From assembly GCF_000220565.1 (NCBI RefSeq), contig NZ_AFPM01000038.1:1-51325 (forward strand): 51,325 bases of DNA, in the 5' to 3' direction. The notes under the pieces are model-generated. The model ran no database searches. It worked only from the letters and a program-made list of their open reading frames with translations, and was not told the origin of the DNA. Position 1 is the stretch's first letter. The number at the start of each line of letters is the position of its first letter. Position numbers and translations under genes: made by a program. Positions 44,009 through 51,325 of the stretch are shown piece after piece. The stretch comes from Oceanicola sp. S124. Its GTDB lineage: Bacteria; Pseudomonadota; Alphaproteobacteria; Rhodobacterales; Rhodobacteraceae.

Positions 44009-44509
44009 TCAGGCGTCGCGCTTCAGGCGATCTTCCAGCACCTCGAAGGGCACGCCGGGTTCGTCCTTGGCACAGCGGATCACCAGCGAAGTCTTGACGC
44101 TGGCCACGTTGTCGGCCGAGGTCAGGTCGCCGGTCAGGAAGGTCTGGAAGGTCGAGAGGTCCGGCGCGACGCACTTCAGGATGAAGTCCACTTCGCCGTT
44201 CAGCATGTGGCATTCGCGGACCAGCGGCCAGTCGCGGCAGCGCTTCTCGAAGGCGACCAGGTCGGCCTCGGCCTGGCTCTGCAGCCCGACCATGGCAAAG
44301 ACCTGCACCTCGAAGCCCAGCTCGCGGCTGTCGACCTCGGCGTGGTAGCCGCGGATGAAGCCCTGCTCTTCCAGGGTGCGCACCCGCCGCAGGCAGGGCG
44401 GCGCCGAGATGCCGACCCGCTTGGCCAGCTCAACATTGGTCATGCGACCGTCGGCCTGCAGTTCGGCCAGGATCTTTCTGTCGATGGGGTCCAGCTTGCT
44501 GCCAGGCAT
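44009..44509 (-). CDS. Lrp/AsnC family transcriptional regulator
   Basis: 166 residues. N-terminal helix-turn-helix (LDPIDRKILAELQADGRMTNVELAKRVGISAPPCLRRVRTLEEQG) is followed by the RAM ligand-binding domain (about residues 70-150). LDPIDRKIL and ISAPPCLRRV are very typical of Lrp proteins that respond to amino acids. GGAGAAA precedes the ATG at good distance. It faces trxB divergently and could regulate it and itself. It is close to Lrp in sequence but the regulon cannot be told. Confidence 0.94.
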   Translation of the reverse strand: MPGSKLDPIDRKILAELQADGRMTNVELAKRVGISAPPCLRRVRTLEEQGFIRGYHAEVDSRELGFEVQVFAMVGLQSQAEADLVAFEKRCRDWPLVRECHMLNGEVDFILKCVAPDLSTFQTFLTGDLTSADNVASVKTSLVIRCAKDEPGVPFEVLEDRLKRDA

Positions 44510-44533
44510 GTCTTTCTCCGGAAGATTGCATTT

Positions 44534-44561
44534 CTTATATCACCCCCCGAGGCTGACGCAA
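44534..44561 (-). promoter_or_regulatory. putative promoter of the Lrp-type regulator
   Basis: On the minus strand TTGCGT, 16-base spacer, TATAAG; the -10 ends about 25 bases before the ATG. Nearby TTGCGCAA (44575-44582) is a palindrome that could be an autoregulatory site. Confidence 0.5.
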
Positions 44562-44657
44562 TAAAGTTTCCCCTTTGCGCAACATCCGGTCGTATAGGCG
44601 GCGGTTTTTGGTTTTTCTCGGGCGTCCCGCTGCCTCGATGGCCCTGCCTAGCCTGCC

Positions 44658-44686
44658 TTGCATGGCCTCGGGGCGGGGCTTAAGTA
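44658..44686 (+). promoter_or_regulatory. putative trxB promoter
   Basis: TTGCAT (44658-44663), 17-base spacer, TAAGTA (44681-44686), 33 bases upstream of the start codon. Confidence 0.4.
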
Positions 44687-44718
44687 GGCATGAGTTTTCT
44701 TTCCGGGGGATGCCGAGA

Positions 44719-45660
44719 ATGTCCGAGACGCGCAAGACCAAGGTTCTGATCATCGGCTCCGGCCCGGCGGGCTATACCGCCGCGGTCTATGCCAGCCGTG
44801 CCATGCTGGAACCCATCCTGGTCCAGGGGATCGAGCCCGGCGGCCAGCTGACCACCACCACCGAGGTCGAGAACTGGCCCGGCCACACCGAGATCCAGGG
44901 CCCCGACCTGATGGTCAACATGGAGGCCCACGCCCGCGCCATGGGCACCGAGATCATCGGCGACATCATCACCGATCTGGACCTGTCCAAGCGGCCCTTC
45001 GTCGCGAAGGGCGATAGCGGCACCGACTATGTCGCCGACGCGGTGATCCTTGCCACCGGCGCCCGTGCCAAGTGGCTGGGTCTGGAAAGCGAAGAGGCCT
45101 TCAAGGGCTTCGGCGTCTCGGCCTGCGCCACCTGCGACGGCTTCTTCTACCGCGGCCAGGAGATCGTGGTGATCGGCGGCGGCAACACCGCTGTCGAAGA
45201 GGCGCTGTTCCTGACCAACTTCGCCTCGAAGGTCACCCTGATCCACCGCCGCGACGAGCTGCGCGCCGAGAAGATCCTGATCGACCGCCTGATGAAGAAC
45301 CCCAAGATCGAGCCGCTCTGGCATCACGTCCTCGAAGAGGTCGTGGGCGAGGACAACCCCAAGGGCGTCACCGGCATCAAGGTGAAACACGTCGACACCG
45401 GCGTGGTGACCGAGATCCCCGCCAAGGGCGTCTTCGTCGCCATCGGCCATGCGCCGGCCAGCGAACTGGTCAAGGACCAGCTGGAGCTGCACAACGGCGG
45501 CTATGTCAGCGTCAAGCCGGGCTCGACCGAGACCTCGGTGCCCGGTGTCTTCGCCGCCGGCGACCTGACCGACCACAAGTACCGCCAGGCCGTGACCTCG
45601 GCGGGCATGGGCTGCATGGCCGCGCTCGATGCCGAGCGTTTCCTGGCCGAGAACGAGTGA
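44719..45660 (+). CDS. trxB: thioredoxin-disulfide reductase
   Basis: FAD- and NADPH-dependent reductase that keeps thioredoxin reduced in the cytoplasm. 313 residues from the ATG at 44719; an ATG at 44710 would add MPR. FAD motif [13 protein letters not shown], redox-active Cys136-x-x-Cys139 in [13 protein letters not shown] motif [10 protein letters not shown] and the C-terminal [23 protein letters not shown] are complete. It is followed 4 bases later by rraB. The upstream extension of the open frame has no conserved residues. Confidence 0.96.
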   Translation: MSETRKTKVLIIGSGPAGYTAAVYASRAMLEPILVQGIEPGGQLTTTTEVENWPGHTEIQGPDLMVNMEAHARAMGTEIIGDIITDLDLSKRPFVAKGDSGTDYVADAVILATGARAKWLGLESEEAFKGFGVSACATCDGFFYRGQEIVVIGGGNTAVEEALFLTNFASKVTLIHRRDELRAEKILIDRLMKNPKIEPLWHHVLEEVVGEDNPKGVTGIKVKHVDTGVVTEIPAKGVFVAIGHAPASELVKDQLELHNGGYVSVKPGSTETSVPGVFAAGDLTDHKYRQAVTSAGMGCMAALDAERFLAENE

Positions 45661-45664
45661 TCCG

Positions 45665-46000
45665 ATGAGCCACGATTTCTCCAGTCAGCAGGCCGAGACC
45701 CGCGCGGTCTACAACGAGATGCAGGCCGAGCACGGGCTGCCCGAGGTGGCGGATGTGGATTACTTCCTCATCGCCACCTCCGAGGAAGCCGACTGGCGCC
45801 CCCTCGCCGAGGCGCTGACCCTGCAAGGCTTCGAGTGCCAGTACATCGACGATGACGAAGAAGCAGACACCCCCTACCTGATCGCCACGCTGCCGGATCA
45901 GGCGATCTCGGCCGACGGCATCTGGATCGGAGAGGAAACGGCCACCCGCGCCGCGCTGGAACACGGCTTTGCCCCCGACGGATGGGGCCTGGAGGGCTGA
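45665..46000 (+). CDS. rraB: ribonuclease E inhibitor RraB family protein
   Basis: 111 residues, acidic, matching the RraB fold: NEMQAEHGLPEVADVDYFLIA, then DWRPLAEALTLQGFECQ and an acidic IDDDEEADTPYLIATL stretch. RraB proteins bind RNase E and alter mRNA decay in enterobacteria; in alphaproteobacteria the role is untested. It starts 4 bases after trxB and probably shares its transcript. A strong terminator follows. Confidence 0.8.
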   Translation: MSHDFSSQQAETRAVYNEMQAEHGLPEVADVDYFLIATSEEADWRPLAEALTLQGFECQYIDDDEEADTPYLIATLPDQAISADGIWIGEETATRAALEHGFAPDGWGLEG

Positions 46001-46022
46001 GCGCCCGGCCCCGCAAGACAAG

Positions 46023-46056
46023 AAGGCCCCGCTGATCCGGCGGGGCCTTTTCCTTT
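46023..46056 (+). terminator. terminator after rraB
   Basis: AAGGCCCCGC, loop TGATCC, GGCGGGGCCTTTT with a T-rich tail (TTTTCCTTT). Confidence 0.88.
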
Positions 46057-46066
46057 CCCGGAATGC

Positions 46067-46094
46067 AGAACGGCCCACCGAAGGGCGGGCCGTT
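46067..46094. terminator. second hairpin between rraB and the DUF1150 gene
   Basis: AACGGCCC and GGGCCGTT pair around an 8-base loop. Oriented to end the minus-strand transcript of the DUF1150 gene; T-run weak. Confidence 0.55.
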
Positions 46095-46138
46095 GATGAT
46101 CGCTTGGGCGCATCGCGCCCGGCTTCATGCCACCGGCT

Positions 46139-46381
46139 TCAGTGCACCGTCACCGGCGCAAGATCGTTCTCGCGCGCCAGGATGAAGGCGGTGCGGCGAT
46201 CTTCCACCAGCGCCAGGCGTTCGCCGTCAGAGTTGTGAACGGCAAAGAGGGTCTCGATGCCCTCGACCTGCTCGCGCAGTTCCTCGGGCAGATCGGCCGC
46301 CTCGACGGGGCGGACATAGACGATCTTCTCGGCCACATGGGCCTGGGCGGGGTGATCGAAATCGTACTTCTGGGTCATCAT
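46139..46381 (-). CDS. DUF1150 family protein
   Basis: 80 residues. The segment EKIVYVRPVEAADLPEELREQ and the C-terminal LALVEDRRTAFILARENDLAPVTVH are the DUF1150 pattern, a small protein confined to alphaproteobacteria. Two successive ATGs form the start; AAGGGGG lies 6 bases before the second, so 46378 may be the actual start. It follows the small heat-shock gene on the same strand and is likely co-transcribed with it, which suggests a stress-related function. This pairing is common in Rhodobacterales. Confidence 0.88.
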   Translation of the reverse strand: MMTQKYDFDHPAQAHVAEKIVYVRPVEAADLPEELREQVEGIETLFAVHNSDGERLALVEDRRTAFILARENDLAPVTVH

Positions 46382-46404
46382 GAACCCCCTTTCTTCAACT
46401 CAAC

Positions 46405-46818
46405 TCAGCTGCGGCGGATATTGATCCGCTGGACGACGCGCTCGGGCTCGGCCCGGGTCAGGTCCACGTGCAGCAATCCGTTCTCCATCACCGCCTCGCC
46501 GACCTCGACGCCCTCGGCCAGCACGAAGCTGCGCTGGAACTGGCGGGTGGCGATTCCGCGGTGCAGGAAGATCCGGCCTTCGCCCTCATCGCCCTGTCGC
46601 CCACGGATGACCAGTTGCCGGTCCTCCAGCGTGATCGCCAGATCCTCTTCGAGGAACCCGGCCACGGCCAGGGTGATGCGATAGGAATTCTCGGATGTCT
46701 GTTCGATATTGAAGGGCGGATAGCCCTCGTTACCGGACTTCGCGCTGCGCTCCAGCAGCCGTTCCAGCTGTTCGAAGCCCAGAAGATAGGGGTGCGACCC
46801 CAGGGTCAGCTTGCTCAT
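46405..46818 (-). CDS. Hsp20 family small heat-shock protein
   Basis: 137 residues from the ATG at 46818, where AAGGA has 9-base spacing; an ATG two codons earlier (46824) is possible. The alpha-crystallin domain spans about residues 35-130: YRITLAVAGFLEEDLAITLEDRQLVIRG, then IFLHRGIATRQFQRSFVLAEGVEV and MENGLLHVDL, the conserved A-x-x-x-n-GvL element, and it ends INIRRS (I-x-I motif). It resembles IbpA of other alphaproteobacteria. A heat-shock promoter is visible upstream, and DUF1150 follows on the same transcript. Confidence 0.95.
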   Translation of the reverse strand: MSKLTLGSHPYLLGFEQLERLLERSAKSGNEGYPPFNIEQTSENSYRITLAVAGFLEEDLAITLEDRQLVIRGRQGDEGEGRIFLHRGIATRQFQRSFVLAEGVEVGEAVMENGLLHVDLTRAEPERVVQRINIRRS

Positions 46819-46884
46819 TTCCATGCGTCCTTGGCAAAAGCGACGTCAGTGCGGCCCCCCTGTCGGCGAGGCCCTGTCCCGATA

Positions 46885-46914
46885 ATATGGGGAGTGGCCC
46901 GGGCCGCTGCAAGG
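46885..46914 (-). promoter_or_regulatory. RpoH (sigma-32) type promoter of the hsp20 gene
   Basis: On the minus strand CCTTGCAG, 14-base spacer, CCCCATAT, matching the sigma-32 consensus (CTTG ... CCCCATnT). It starts transcription about 60 bases before the hsp20 gene. Confidence 0.75.
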
Positions 46915-46978
46915 CTTTTGCGAATTGCCCCGTTTCGGGTATTCTGCAGCTCCAGCCACCTGTGAAGCGAGTCCCGCC

Positions 46979-47203
46979 ATGAATGCCCCCACCGACCTTT
47001 CGATGAAGACCGACGAGGTGCTGCGGGTCGAGCTGGAACACTTCCGCGCCGAGCACCGCGACCTCGACGAGGCAATCCGCGCGCTCGAGGATCGGGCCTC
47101 GGCAGACCGGCTGACGATCCAGCGGCTAAAGAAGAAGAAGCTGGCGCTGAAGGACCGAATCGCGCTGATCGAGGACCGGCTGACCCCCGACATCATCGCC
47201 TGA
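46979..47203 (+). CDS. DUF465 (YdcH) family protein
   Basis: 74 residues. The helical coiled-coil core LRVELEHFRAEHRDLDEAIRALEDR and LTIQRLKKKKLALKDRIALIEDRL matches DUF465/YdcH, a small conserved protein of proteobacteria with unknown function. A shorter start at the second ATG (47003) is possible. It is divergent from the heat-shock gene. The lysine-rich centre could bind nucleic acids. Confidence 0.88.
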   Translation: MNAPTDLSMKTDEVLRVELEHFRAEHRDLDEAIRALEDRASADRLTIQRLKKKKLALKDRIALIEDRLTPDIIA

Positions 47204-47278
47204 GGCCACCCCGGGCCGGGCGCGCCCGGCTTTCCGGCTGCCGAGCGGCCCATGGGAAGCGGCCCATGAAAGAAAGAT

Positions 47279-47303
47279 GGCGCCCCGAGGGGCGCCCTTC
47301 TGG
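47279..47303. terminator. palindromic hairpin between DUF465 and purK
   Basis: GGCGCCCC-GA-GGGGCGCC palindrome followed by CTTCTGG. Located between convergent genes; the T-run is weak. Confidence 0.5.
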
Positions 47304-47343
47304 TCTGCTGGCTGCGCGCACCTTTCGACGCGCCTATCCACGG

Positions 47344-48417
47344 TCAGGCCTTGGGCGTGACCAGGTTCACATGACCCATCTTGCGGCCTGCCCGGGTCTC
47401 GGCCTTGCCGTAGAGATGCAGCGCGGCACCGCCACGGGCGGCCAGCTCGGGCACCCGGTCCATGTCGTCGCCGATCAGGTTCTCCATCACCACGTCCGAA
47501 TGCCGCTGCCCGTCGCCAAGCGGCCAGCCGGCCACGGCGCGGATGTGCTGCTCGAACTGGTCGACGGCGCAGCCGTTCTGGGTCCAGTGGCCCGAGTTGT
47601 GGACCCGCGGCGCGATCTCGTTGACCACCGGGCCCTGCGGCGTGACGAACAGCTCGACCCCCATGACGCCGACATAGTCCAGCGCGTTGAGGATGCGCGC
47701 GGCCAGCAGGATGGCATCGGTGCGCAGGCTGGCGGGGATCTTCGCGGGCACGGTGGTGGTGCGCAGGATGCCCTCGGCATGGACGTTCTCGCCCGGATCG
47801 AAACACGAGACCGACCCGTCGAGTCCGCGCGCCGCGATGACCGAGATCTCGGCGGTGAAGTCGACGAAACCTTCCAGCACGGCGGGCGCGCCCTTCAGCT
47901 GGGCCAGCGCCTCTTCTGCGCCGGCGGGGTCGGTGATGCGCACCTGGCCCTTGCCGTCATAGCCGAAGCGGCGGGTCTTCAGGATGGCCGGCGTGCCGAA
48001 CTCGGCCAGCGCGCGGCCAAGCGAGGGGAAGTCGGTGATATCGGCGTAGGGCGCCGTTGTCAGGCCGAGGTCCGAGAGGTAGTCCTTCTCGGTCAGCCGG
48101 TCCTGGCTGACCCGCAGCGCTTCGCGCCCCGGCCGGATCGGGCGGATCGCCTCGATCACGTCCAGCGCCGAGGTGGGGATGTTCTCGAATTCATAGGTCA
48201 CCACGTCCACCGCTTCGGCGAAGGCGCGCAGGGCGGCCTCGTCCTCGTAGGAGGCGGTGGTCAGGGCGTCGCAGACCTGGGCGGCAGGCGGGTTGGCCGA
48301 GGGCTCGAAGATATGGGTCTTCAGGCCGAGGCGGGAGGCCGCGACGGCCAGCATGCGGCCCAGCTGGCCGCCGCCGAGGATGCCGATGGTGGCGCCGGTG
48401 GGAAGCATGTCAGTCAT
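47344..48417 (-). CDS. purK: N5-carboxyaminoimidazole ribonucleotide synthase
   Basis: ATP-dependent carboxylation of AIR in purine synthesis. ATP-grasp protein, 357 residues from the ATG at 48417, which overlaps purE by 8 bases; an ATG at 48408 is also possible. Landmarks: [48 protein letters not shown] and [15 protein letters not shown], then [32 protein letters not shown]. The downstream purE reaction uses its product. The longer open frame to 48612 is an antisense-type extension into purE. Confidence 0.96.
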   Translation of the reverse strand: MTDMLPTGATIGILGGGQLGRMLAVAASRLGLKTHIFEPSANPPAAQVCDALTTASYEDEAALRAFAEAVDVVTYEFENIPTSALDVIEAIRPIRPGREALRVSQDRLTEKDYLSDLGLTTAPYADITDFPSLGRALAEFGTPAILKTRRFGYDGKGQVRITDPAGAEEALAQLKGAPAVLEGFVDFTAEISVIAARGLDGSVSCFDPGENVHAEGILRTTTVPAKIPASLRTDAILLAARILNALDYVGVMGVELFVTPQGPVVNEIAPRVHNSGHWTQNGCAVDQFEQHIRAVAGWPLGDGQRHSDVVMENLIGDDMDRVPELAARGGAALHLYGKAETRAGRKMGHVNLVTPKA

Positions 48418-48898
48418 CGGCAGGCTCATCGGGAATGGAGGCCGAAAGCGCCGCGCGCCAGGCGTCGAGGCGGGCGGCGAGATCGGCATCGGCATTGGCC
48501 AGGATACCCGCCGCCATGAGACCCGCATTGGCGGCTCCGGCCGCGCCGATGGCCATGGTGGCGACCGGGAAGCCCTTGGGCATCTGGACGATGGAATAGA
48601 GGCTGTCGACACCCGACAGGGCCCGGGTCTGCACCGGCACGCCGATCACCGGCACCCGGGTCTTAGAGGCCATCATGCCGGGCAGATGCGCCGCCCCGCC
48701 GGCCCCGGCGATGATCACCTGAAGGCCCCGGCCCGCGGCTTCCTTCCCGTAGGTCCACAGGCGATCCGGGGTCCGGTGCGCCGAGACGATCTTCGTCTCA
48801 TAGGCGACGCCCAGTTCATCCAGGATCAGGGCTGCCTCCTTCATCGTCGGCCAGTCGGACTGGCTCCCCATGATGATACCGACCTTGATTGCGCTCAT
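48410..48898 (-). CDS. purE: N5-carboxyaminoimidazole ribonucleotide mutase
   Basis: Moves the carboxylate from N5-CAIR to C4, giving CAIR. 162 residues; GSQSDWPTM (11-19), SAHRTPDRL with His41-Arg42, and [20 protein letters not shown] are the mutase signatures, with the ring-forming C-terminal helix. First gene of the purEK operon. The gene overlaps purK, as in most bacteria. Confidence 0.97.
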   Translation of the reverse strand: MSAIKVGIIMGSQSDWPTMKEAALILDELGVAYETKIVSAHRTPDRLWTYGKEAAGRGLQVIIAGAGGAAHLPGMMASKTRVPVIGVPVQTRALSGVDSLYSIVQMPKGFPVATMAIGAAGAANAGLMAAGILANADADLAARLDAWRAALSASIPDEPADD

Positions 48899-49100
48899 CT
48901 GCCTGCCTCCAAAGGGGTTCGGAGATGGGACTTATAGAGGATTTGCGGCAGGGGGCAATCGGGGCGGTGCACGGAAACCCGAGGCCGGGCCCCGAATGGC
49001 ACGCCGCCGCGGGCGCATGCCCGCAGGGGCCCCTCCGGTTACCCCGTCGCGTCACGAATAGGCGACGCCGGCGCTCACCGGTATCAGCCTGCGGCTGATC

Positions 49101-49135
49101 GCCTCCGGCGGCAGTATTTTCAGCCTTCGGATAGA
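49101..49135 (+). repeat. REP-like element, copy A
   Basis: GCCTCCGGCGGCAGTATTTTCAG..., resembling the GCCTCCGGCGGG-(G/A)-TATTT-type intergenic repeats I know from Rhodobacteraceae genomes. Copy B is in inverse orientation 86 bases on. Confidence 0.5.
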
Positions 49136-49220
49136 GCGGGCCCGGGGTGCGAAGGAACCGCCGCAGCGCGCCCACCCCGGCCTGTCCTAGCGGCGGGCCA
49201 GAGCCGGGTGCGCGCCCGCT

Positions 49221-49257
49221 TCCTCGCCAAGCCGAAAATACGCGCGGGGGTGAGGCA
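49221..49257 (-). repeat. REP-like element, copy B (inverted)
   Basis: Minus-strand GCCTCACCCCCGCGCGTATTTTCGGC..., sharing the GCCTC...GTATTTTC core with copy A. Confidence 0.45.
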
Positions 49258-49287
49258 CAGCCGAGAGGGCGGCAGACCCGTGCCTGC

Positions 49288-50415
49288 TCAGCCCAGCAGG
49301 ACCTCGGCCAGTTCGGCGCCAAGCCAGGCCAGCCGCCCGGCGGCAAAGGTTGCGGCGACACGGCCCGTTTCGGGCTCCAGCACCACCACGTCGGCGCGTT
49401 TGCCGGGGCTTAGCTCTCCGCGATCGCGCAACCCCAGCATTGCCGCGGGACCGGAGGAGACCAGCGCCCAGGCCCGTTCGATGCCGATCTCTGTCGCCAG
49501 CTTCAGCGCCGCCTGGCGCGGGGCCGGGTAGTGGTAGTCCGAGGCCAGCGCAGTGCAGAGCCCCAGGCCGACCAGCTCCGCCGCCGAGACCTTGCCCGCA
49601 TGGGAGCCGCCGCGCACCACGTTGGGTGCGCCCAGCACCACCGGCTCTCCCCGGGCGATGGCGGCGCGGGCCGCCTCTTCGGTCTCGGGGAATTCGGCGA
49701 CCCCGGCACCGAGATCGCCCCAATGCGCCCGATCCGCCGCCGACTGGTCGTCGTGGCTGCCGAAGAGCACCCCGGGATGGGCCTCGATGAAGGCGCGGGC
49801 CGGGGCGGGATTGCCGTGCACCTCCTCGTGCAGGCGCTGCAACAGGGCCAGGTGAGCCTCGGGGCTGCGGCCCGATTTCAGCGCCTGCCCGGTCAGGCGG
49901 GGCGGCCGCTTGCCTTTCAGCAGCGCCGCGTGCGGCAGGTGATCGTTCAGCACCACGTAGCCGATGCCATGCTGGCGGATCAGCGCGCTGGCACGGTCGA
50001 ACTCAGCGGCCATGCCGACCTCGAGCCGCAATTGCAGGCGCAGGTCGATCGGCTGCGAAGGCGCGAGCGCGGCATGGGCGGCACACATCGCCTCGGCGAA
50101 ATCGGGCCCGCGCATCCCCCCTTCCCAGGAGAAGAACTGCGCCAGCATCGCCGTGGTGATGCCGTTCACCGCCAGCTCGGCCGCCGCCATGGCCAGGCCG
50201 TCTTCCAGGCTGGACAGCGCACCGCGCCGGGGCGCCAGGTGCCGCTCGAAGCCGTCGCCATGAACATCGACGATGCCCGGCAGCAACCAGTAGCCCGTGA
50301 GGTCCAGCTGCCGCCCCGGCGTGTCATCGCTCAGCAGCCCGTGCTCCATGCCGAGCGGCGCGCGGGACCAGCCGTCGGGGCGCAGCACGCGGGCGCCGGT
50401 CAGGGTGAGCTGCAT
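49288..50415 (-). CDS. phnM: alpha-D-ribose 1-methylphosphonate 5-triphosphate diphosphatase (PhnM)
   Basis: Amidohydrolase-superfamily enzyme that removes pyrophosphate from the C-P lyase intermediate in phosphonate breakdown. 375 residues; metal motif HGDGFERH (His52, Asp54), FGSHDDQSAAD, EFPETEEAARAA and GAPNVVRGGSHAGKVSA are specific to PhnM. No other phn gene is adjacent; the neighbour upstream is an alpha/beta hydrolase sharing one base. It may belong to a split phn set elsewhere or have a related function. It overlaps the hydrolase stop by one base. Confidence 0.9.
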   Translation of the reverse strand: MQLTLTGARVLRPDGWSRAPLGMEHGLLSDDTPGRQLDLTGYWLLPGIVDVHGDGFERHLAPRRGALSSLEDGLAMAAAELAVNGITTAMLAQFFSWEGGMRGPDFAEAMCAAHAALAPSQPIDLRLQLRLEVGMAAEFDRASALIRQHGIGYVVLNDHLPHAALLKGKRPPRLTGQALKSGRSPEAHLALLQRLHEEVHGNPAPARAFIEAHPGVLFGSHDDQSAADRAHWGDLGAGVAEFPETEEAARAAIARGEPVVLGAPNVVRGGSHAGKVSAAELVGLGLCTALASDYHYPAPRQAALKLATEIGIERAWALVSSGPAAMLGLRDRGELSPGKRADVVVLEPETGRVAATFAAGRLAWLGAELAEVLLG

Positions 50416-51182
50416 CAGGGTGTCTCCAGCAATTCGCGCAGCGCCGCGCCCCAGGAAAGACCTTCGCGGAAGGCGCCGCTGTCCAGGAACGCCAGCGTCT
50501 GAGCGATGACCTGCGGGTCGTTCATCATGAAGGTATGGGTCACCGGCAGAGTGATCTGTCCCGCCTGCCCCGCCACCTGCGTCGAGGCCACCGAGACCTT
50601 GCCATCATCTTCGCCCTTGATCAGCGCCGAGAACAGCGGGTTCAGGCTCTGGCTGCCCGAGATCACGCCGAGGGGAAACCGCACCGGCGGCAGGCTGTCG
50701 GGCAGACCTTCGGTGCCCAGTTCGAGCCCTGCCGGCCCATTGAGCGCGGCAAAGAGGCCAAGCCCGCCGAAGGTGTCGACGATCTCGGAGCCGTGATTGG
50801 GCGGCCCGAGCATCACGGCTCGGTCGATCAGGGCGGCGCGATCCGGATCGGCGGCGACGAAGGCCCGCAGCAGGATACCGCCCATGGAATGGGTCACCAC
50901 GTCGGCCCACCCGCCGCAGCGGGCGAAGGCCTGCGGCAGCCAGCCCTCGGCCAGTCGGGCAACCTCATCCCGGGTGGAGGGGTAGTCGACCCTCTCGACC
51001 CGGTAGCCGTGCGCCTGCAGCGCCTGCGTCATCACGGTGAAGGAGGCGCCACTGCGCCCAAGCCCATGGATCAGCAACACGCAGTCCGAGGCCGCCGCAC
51101 GCAGCGGCAGCAGCAGCAGGCAGAGGACAAGCAGACCCGAAAGCGGCAGGGTCCGGGCAGGGTGGAAAGCGCGGTGCGACAT
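50415..51182 (-). CDS. exported alpha/beta hydrolase (lipase-like)
   Basis: 255 residues. An N-terminal signal peptide ([18 protein letters not shown]) predicts export. [13 protein letters not shown] is the oxyanion-hole HG motif and THSMGG holds the nucleophile Ser99 in a variant of the GxSxG box, with Thr in place of the first Gly. A histidine in LPVTHTFMM may complete the triad. It resembles periplasmic lipases or esterases of the PGAP1-like or triacylglycerol-lipase group. Coupled to phnM by a one-base overlap. Substrate unknown. Confidence 0.85.
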   Translation of the reverse strand: MSHRAFHPARTLPLSGLLVLCLLLLPLRAAASDCVLLIHGLGRSGASFTVMTQALQAHGYRVERVDYPSTRDEVARLAEGWLPQAFARCGGWADVVTHSMGGILLRAFVAADPDRAALIDRAVMLGPPNHGSEIVDTFGGLGLFAALNGPAGLELGTEGLPDSLPPVRFPLGVISGSQSLNPLFSALIKGEDDGKVSVASTQVAGQAGQITLPVTHTFMMNDPQVIAQTLAFLDSGAFREGLSWGAALRELLETP

Positions 51183-51234
51183 GGCGGCTTGCTACACCCT
51201 GCGGCGGCGCCTGCAAAGCGGCACGCGGTGCCGC

Positions 51235-51325
51235 TCAGTTCGTCGGTGCCAGGCCCAGTTCGCGGTAGGCCGGCGGATAGACCAGCTTTTCCGAGGCGAA
51301 GGCCGTGCCGGCAGCGATCGGATAA
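51235..51325 (-). CDS. C-terminal end of an unidentified protein (cut by window)
   Basis: The minus-strand frame ending TGA at 51235 reads ...KLVYPPAYRELGLAPTN and continues beyond the window. Thirty residues are too few to name a family; a periplasmic binding protein is possible but not supported. Confidence 0.5.
   Translation of the reverse strand, partial: YPIAAGTAFASEKLVYPPAYRELGLAPTN

Larger units (their letters stand above)
48899..49287. other. intergenic region between purE and phnM
   Basis: 389 bases. No gene seen. It must contain the purEK promoter and the end of the phnM transcript, and it holds an inverted pair of repeat-like elements (annotated separately). ATGs here open only short frames without a ribosome site. 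Confidence 0.5.

Overview
The window is GC-rich, almost fully coding, and carries genes typical of a marine or soil alphaproteobacterium of the Rhodobacterales (Rhodobacteraceae/Roseobacteraceae). Pointers are the DUF1150, DUF465 and RraB small proteins, the dac-tmk-holB-tatD-MBL and lgt-midA-pgeF clusters, a Hint-domain protein, a Tat-exported TRAP binding protein and a sodium-pumping NADH dehydrogenase. The taxon is inferred from gene content only. Apart from two genes cut by the window edges, all genes look intact. I saw no insertion sequence, prophage or CRISPR array.

Layout. 1-5739: the end of an amino-sugar locus (GH20 hexosaminidase cut by the window edge, M81 peptidase, MFS transporter, cutC, then nagB and ridA on the minus strand). 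6177-7466: DEAD-box RNA helicase. 7597-14920: nqrABCDEF on the minus strand, with the maturation genes apbE and nqrM divergent on the plus strand. 14986-18793: a 61-residue membrane protein, a CBS-domain protein and aconitase B. 18986-19073: tRNA-Ser(UGA). 19411-25162: SPOR lipoprotein, D,D-carboxypeptidase, then tightly packed tmk, holB, tatD-like and a metallo-beta-lactamase-fold hydrolase. 25197-30652: AEC transporter, an uncharacterised two-gene unit whose second gene encodes a TPR/glycosyltransferase-like/sulfotransferase fusion, a Hint-domain protein without the usual cysteine, and aroQ.

30654-39440 is the most interesting part. A MurR/RpiR regulator faces an N-formylglutamate-amidohydrolase-like enzyme, a three-gene TRAP transporter, a glutamine-synthetase-like ligase, an aldehyde dehydrogenase and an iron-type alcohol dehydrogenase, all co-oriented. 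Two copies of the palindrome TGTAG-N6-CTACA lie exactly 30 bp apart in the shared promoter region. Together they suggest a substrate-induced pathway that imports a hydroxylated amine, glutamylates it, oxidises alcohol to aldehyde to acid, and releases glutamate. This is a hypothesis from gene content.

39599-51325 is mostly housekeeping: a DUF4136 lipoprotein, ubiK, lgt, midA, pgeF, a 44-residue basic protein, an Lrp regulator divergent from trxB, rraB, DUF1150, a small heat-shock protein with a convincing RpoH-type promoter, DUF465, purEK, a phnM without neighbouring phn genes, an exported alpha/beta hydrolase, and the last residues of a gene leaving the window. Tail-to-tail gene pairs are often separated by GC-rich hairpin terminators.
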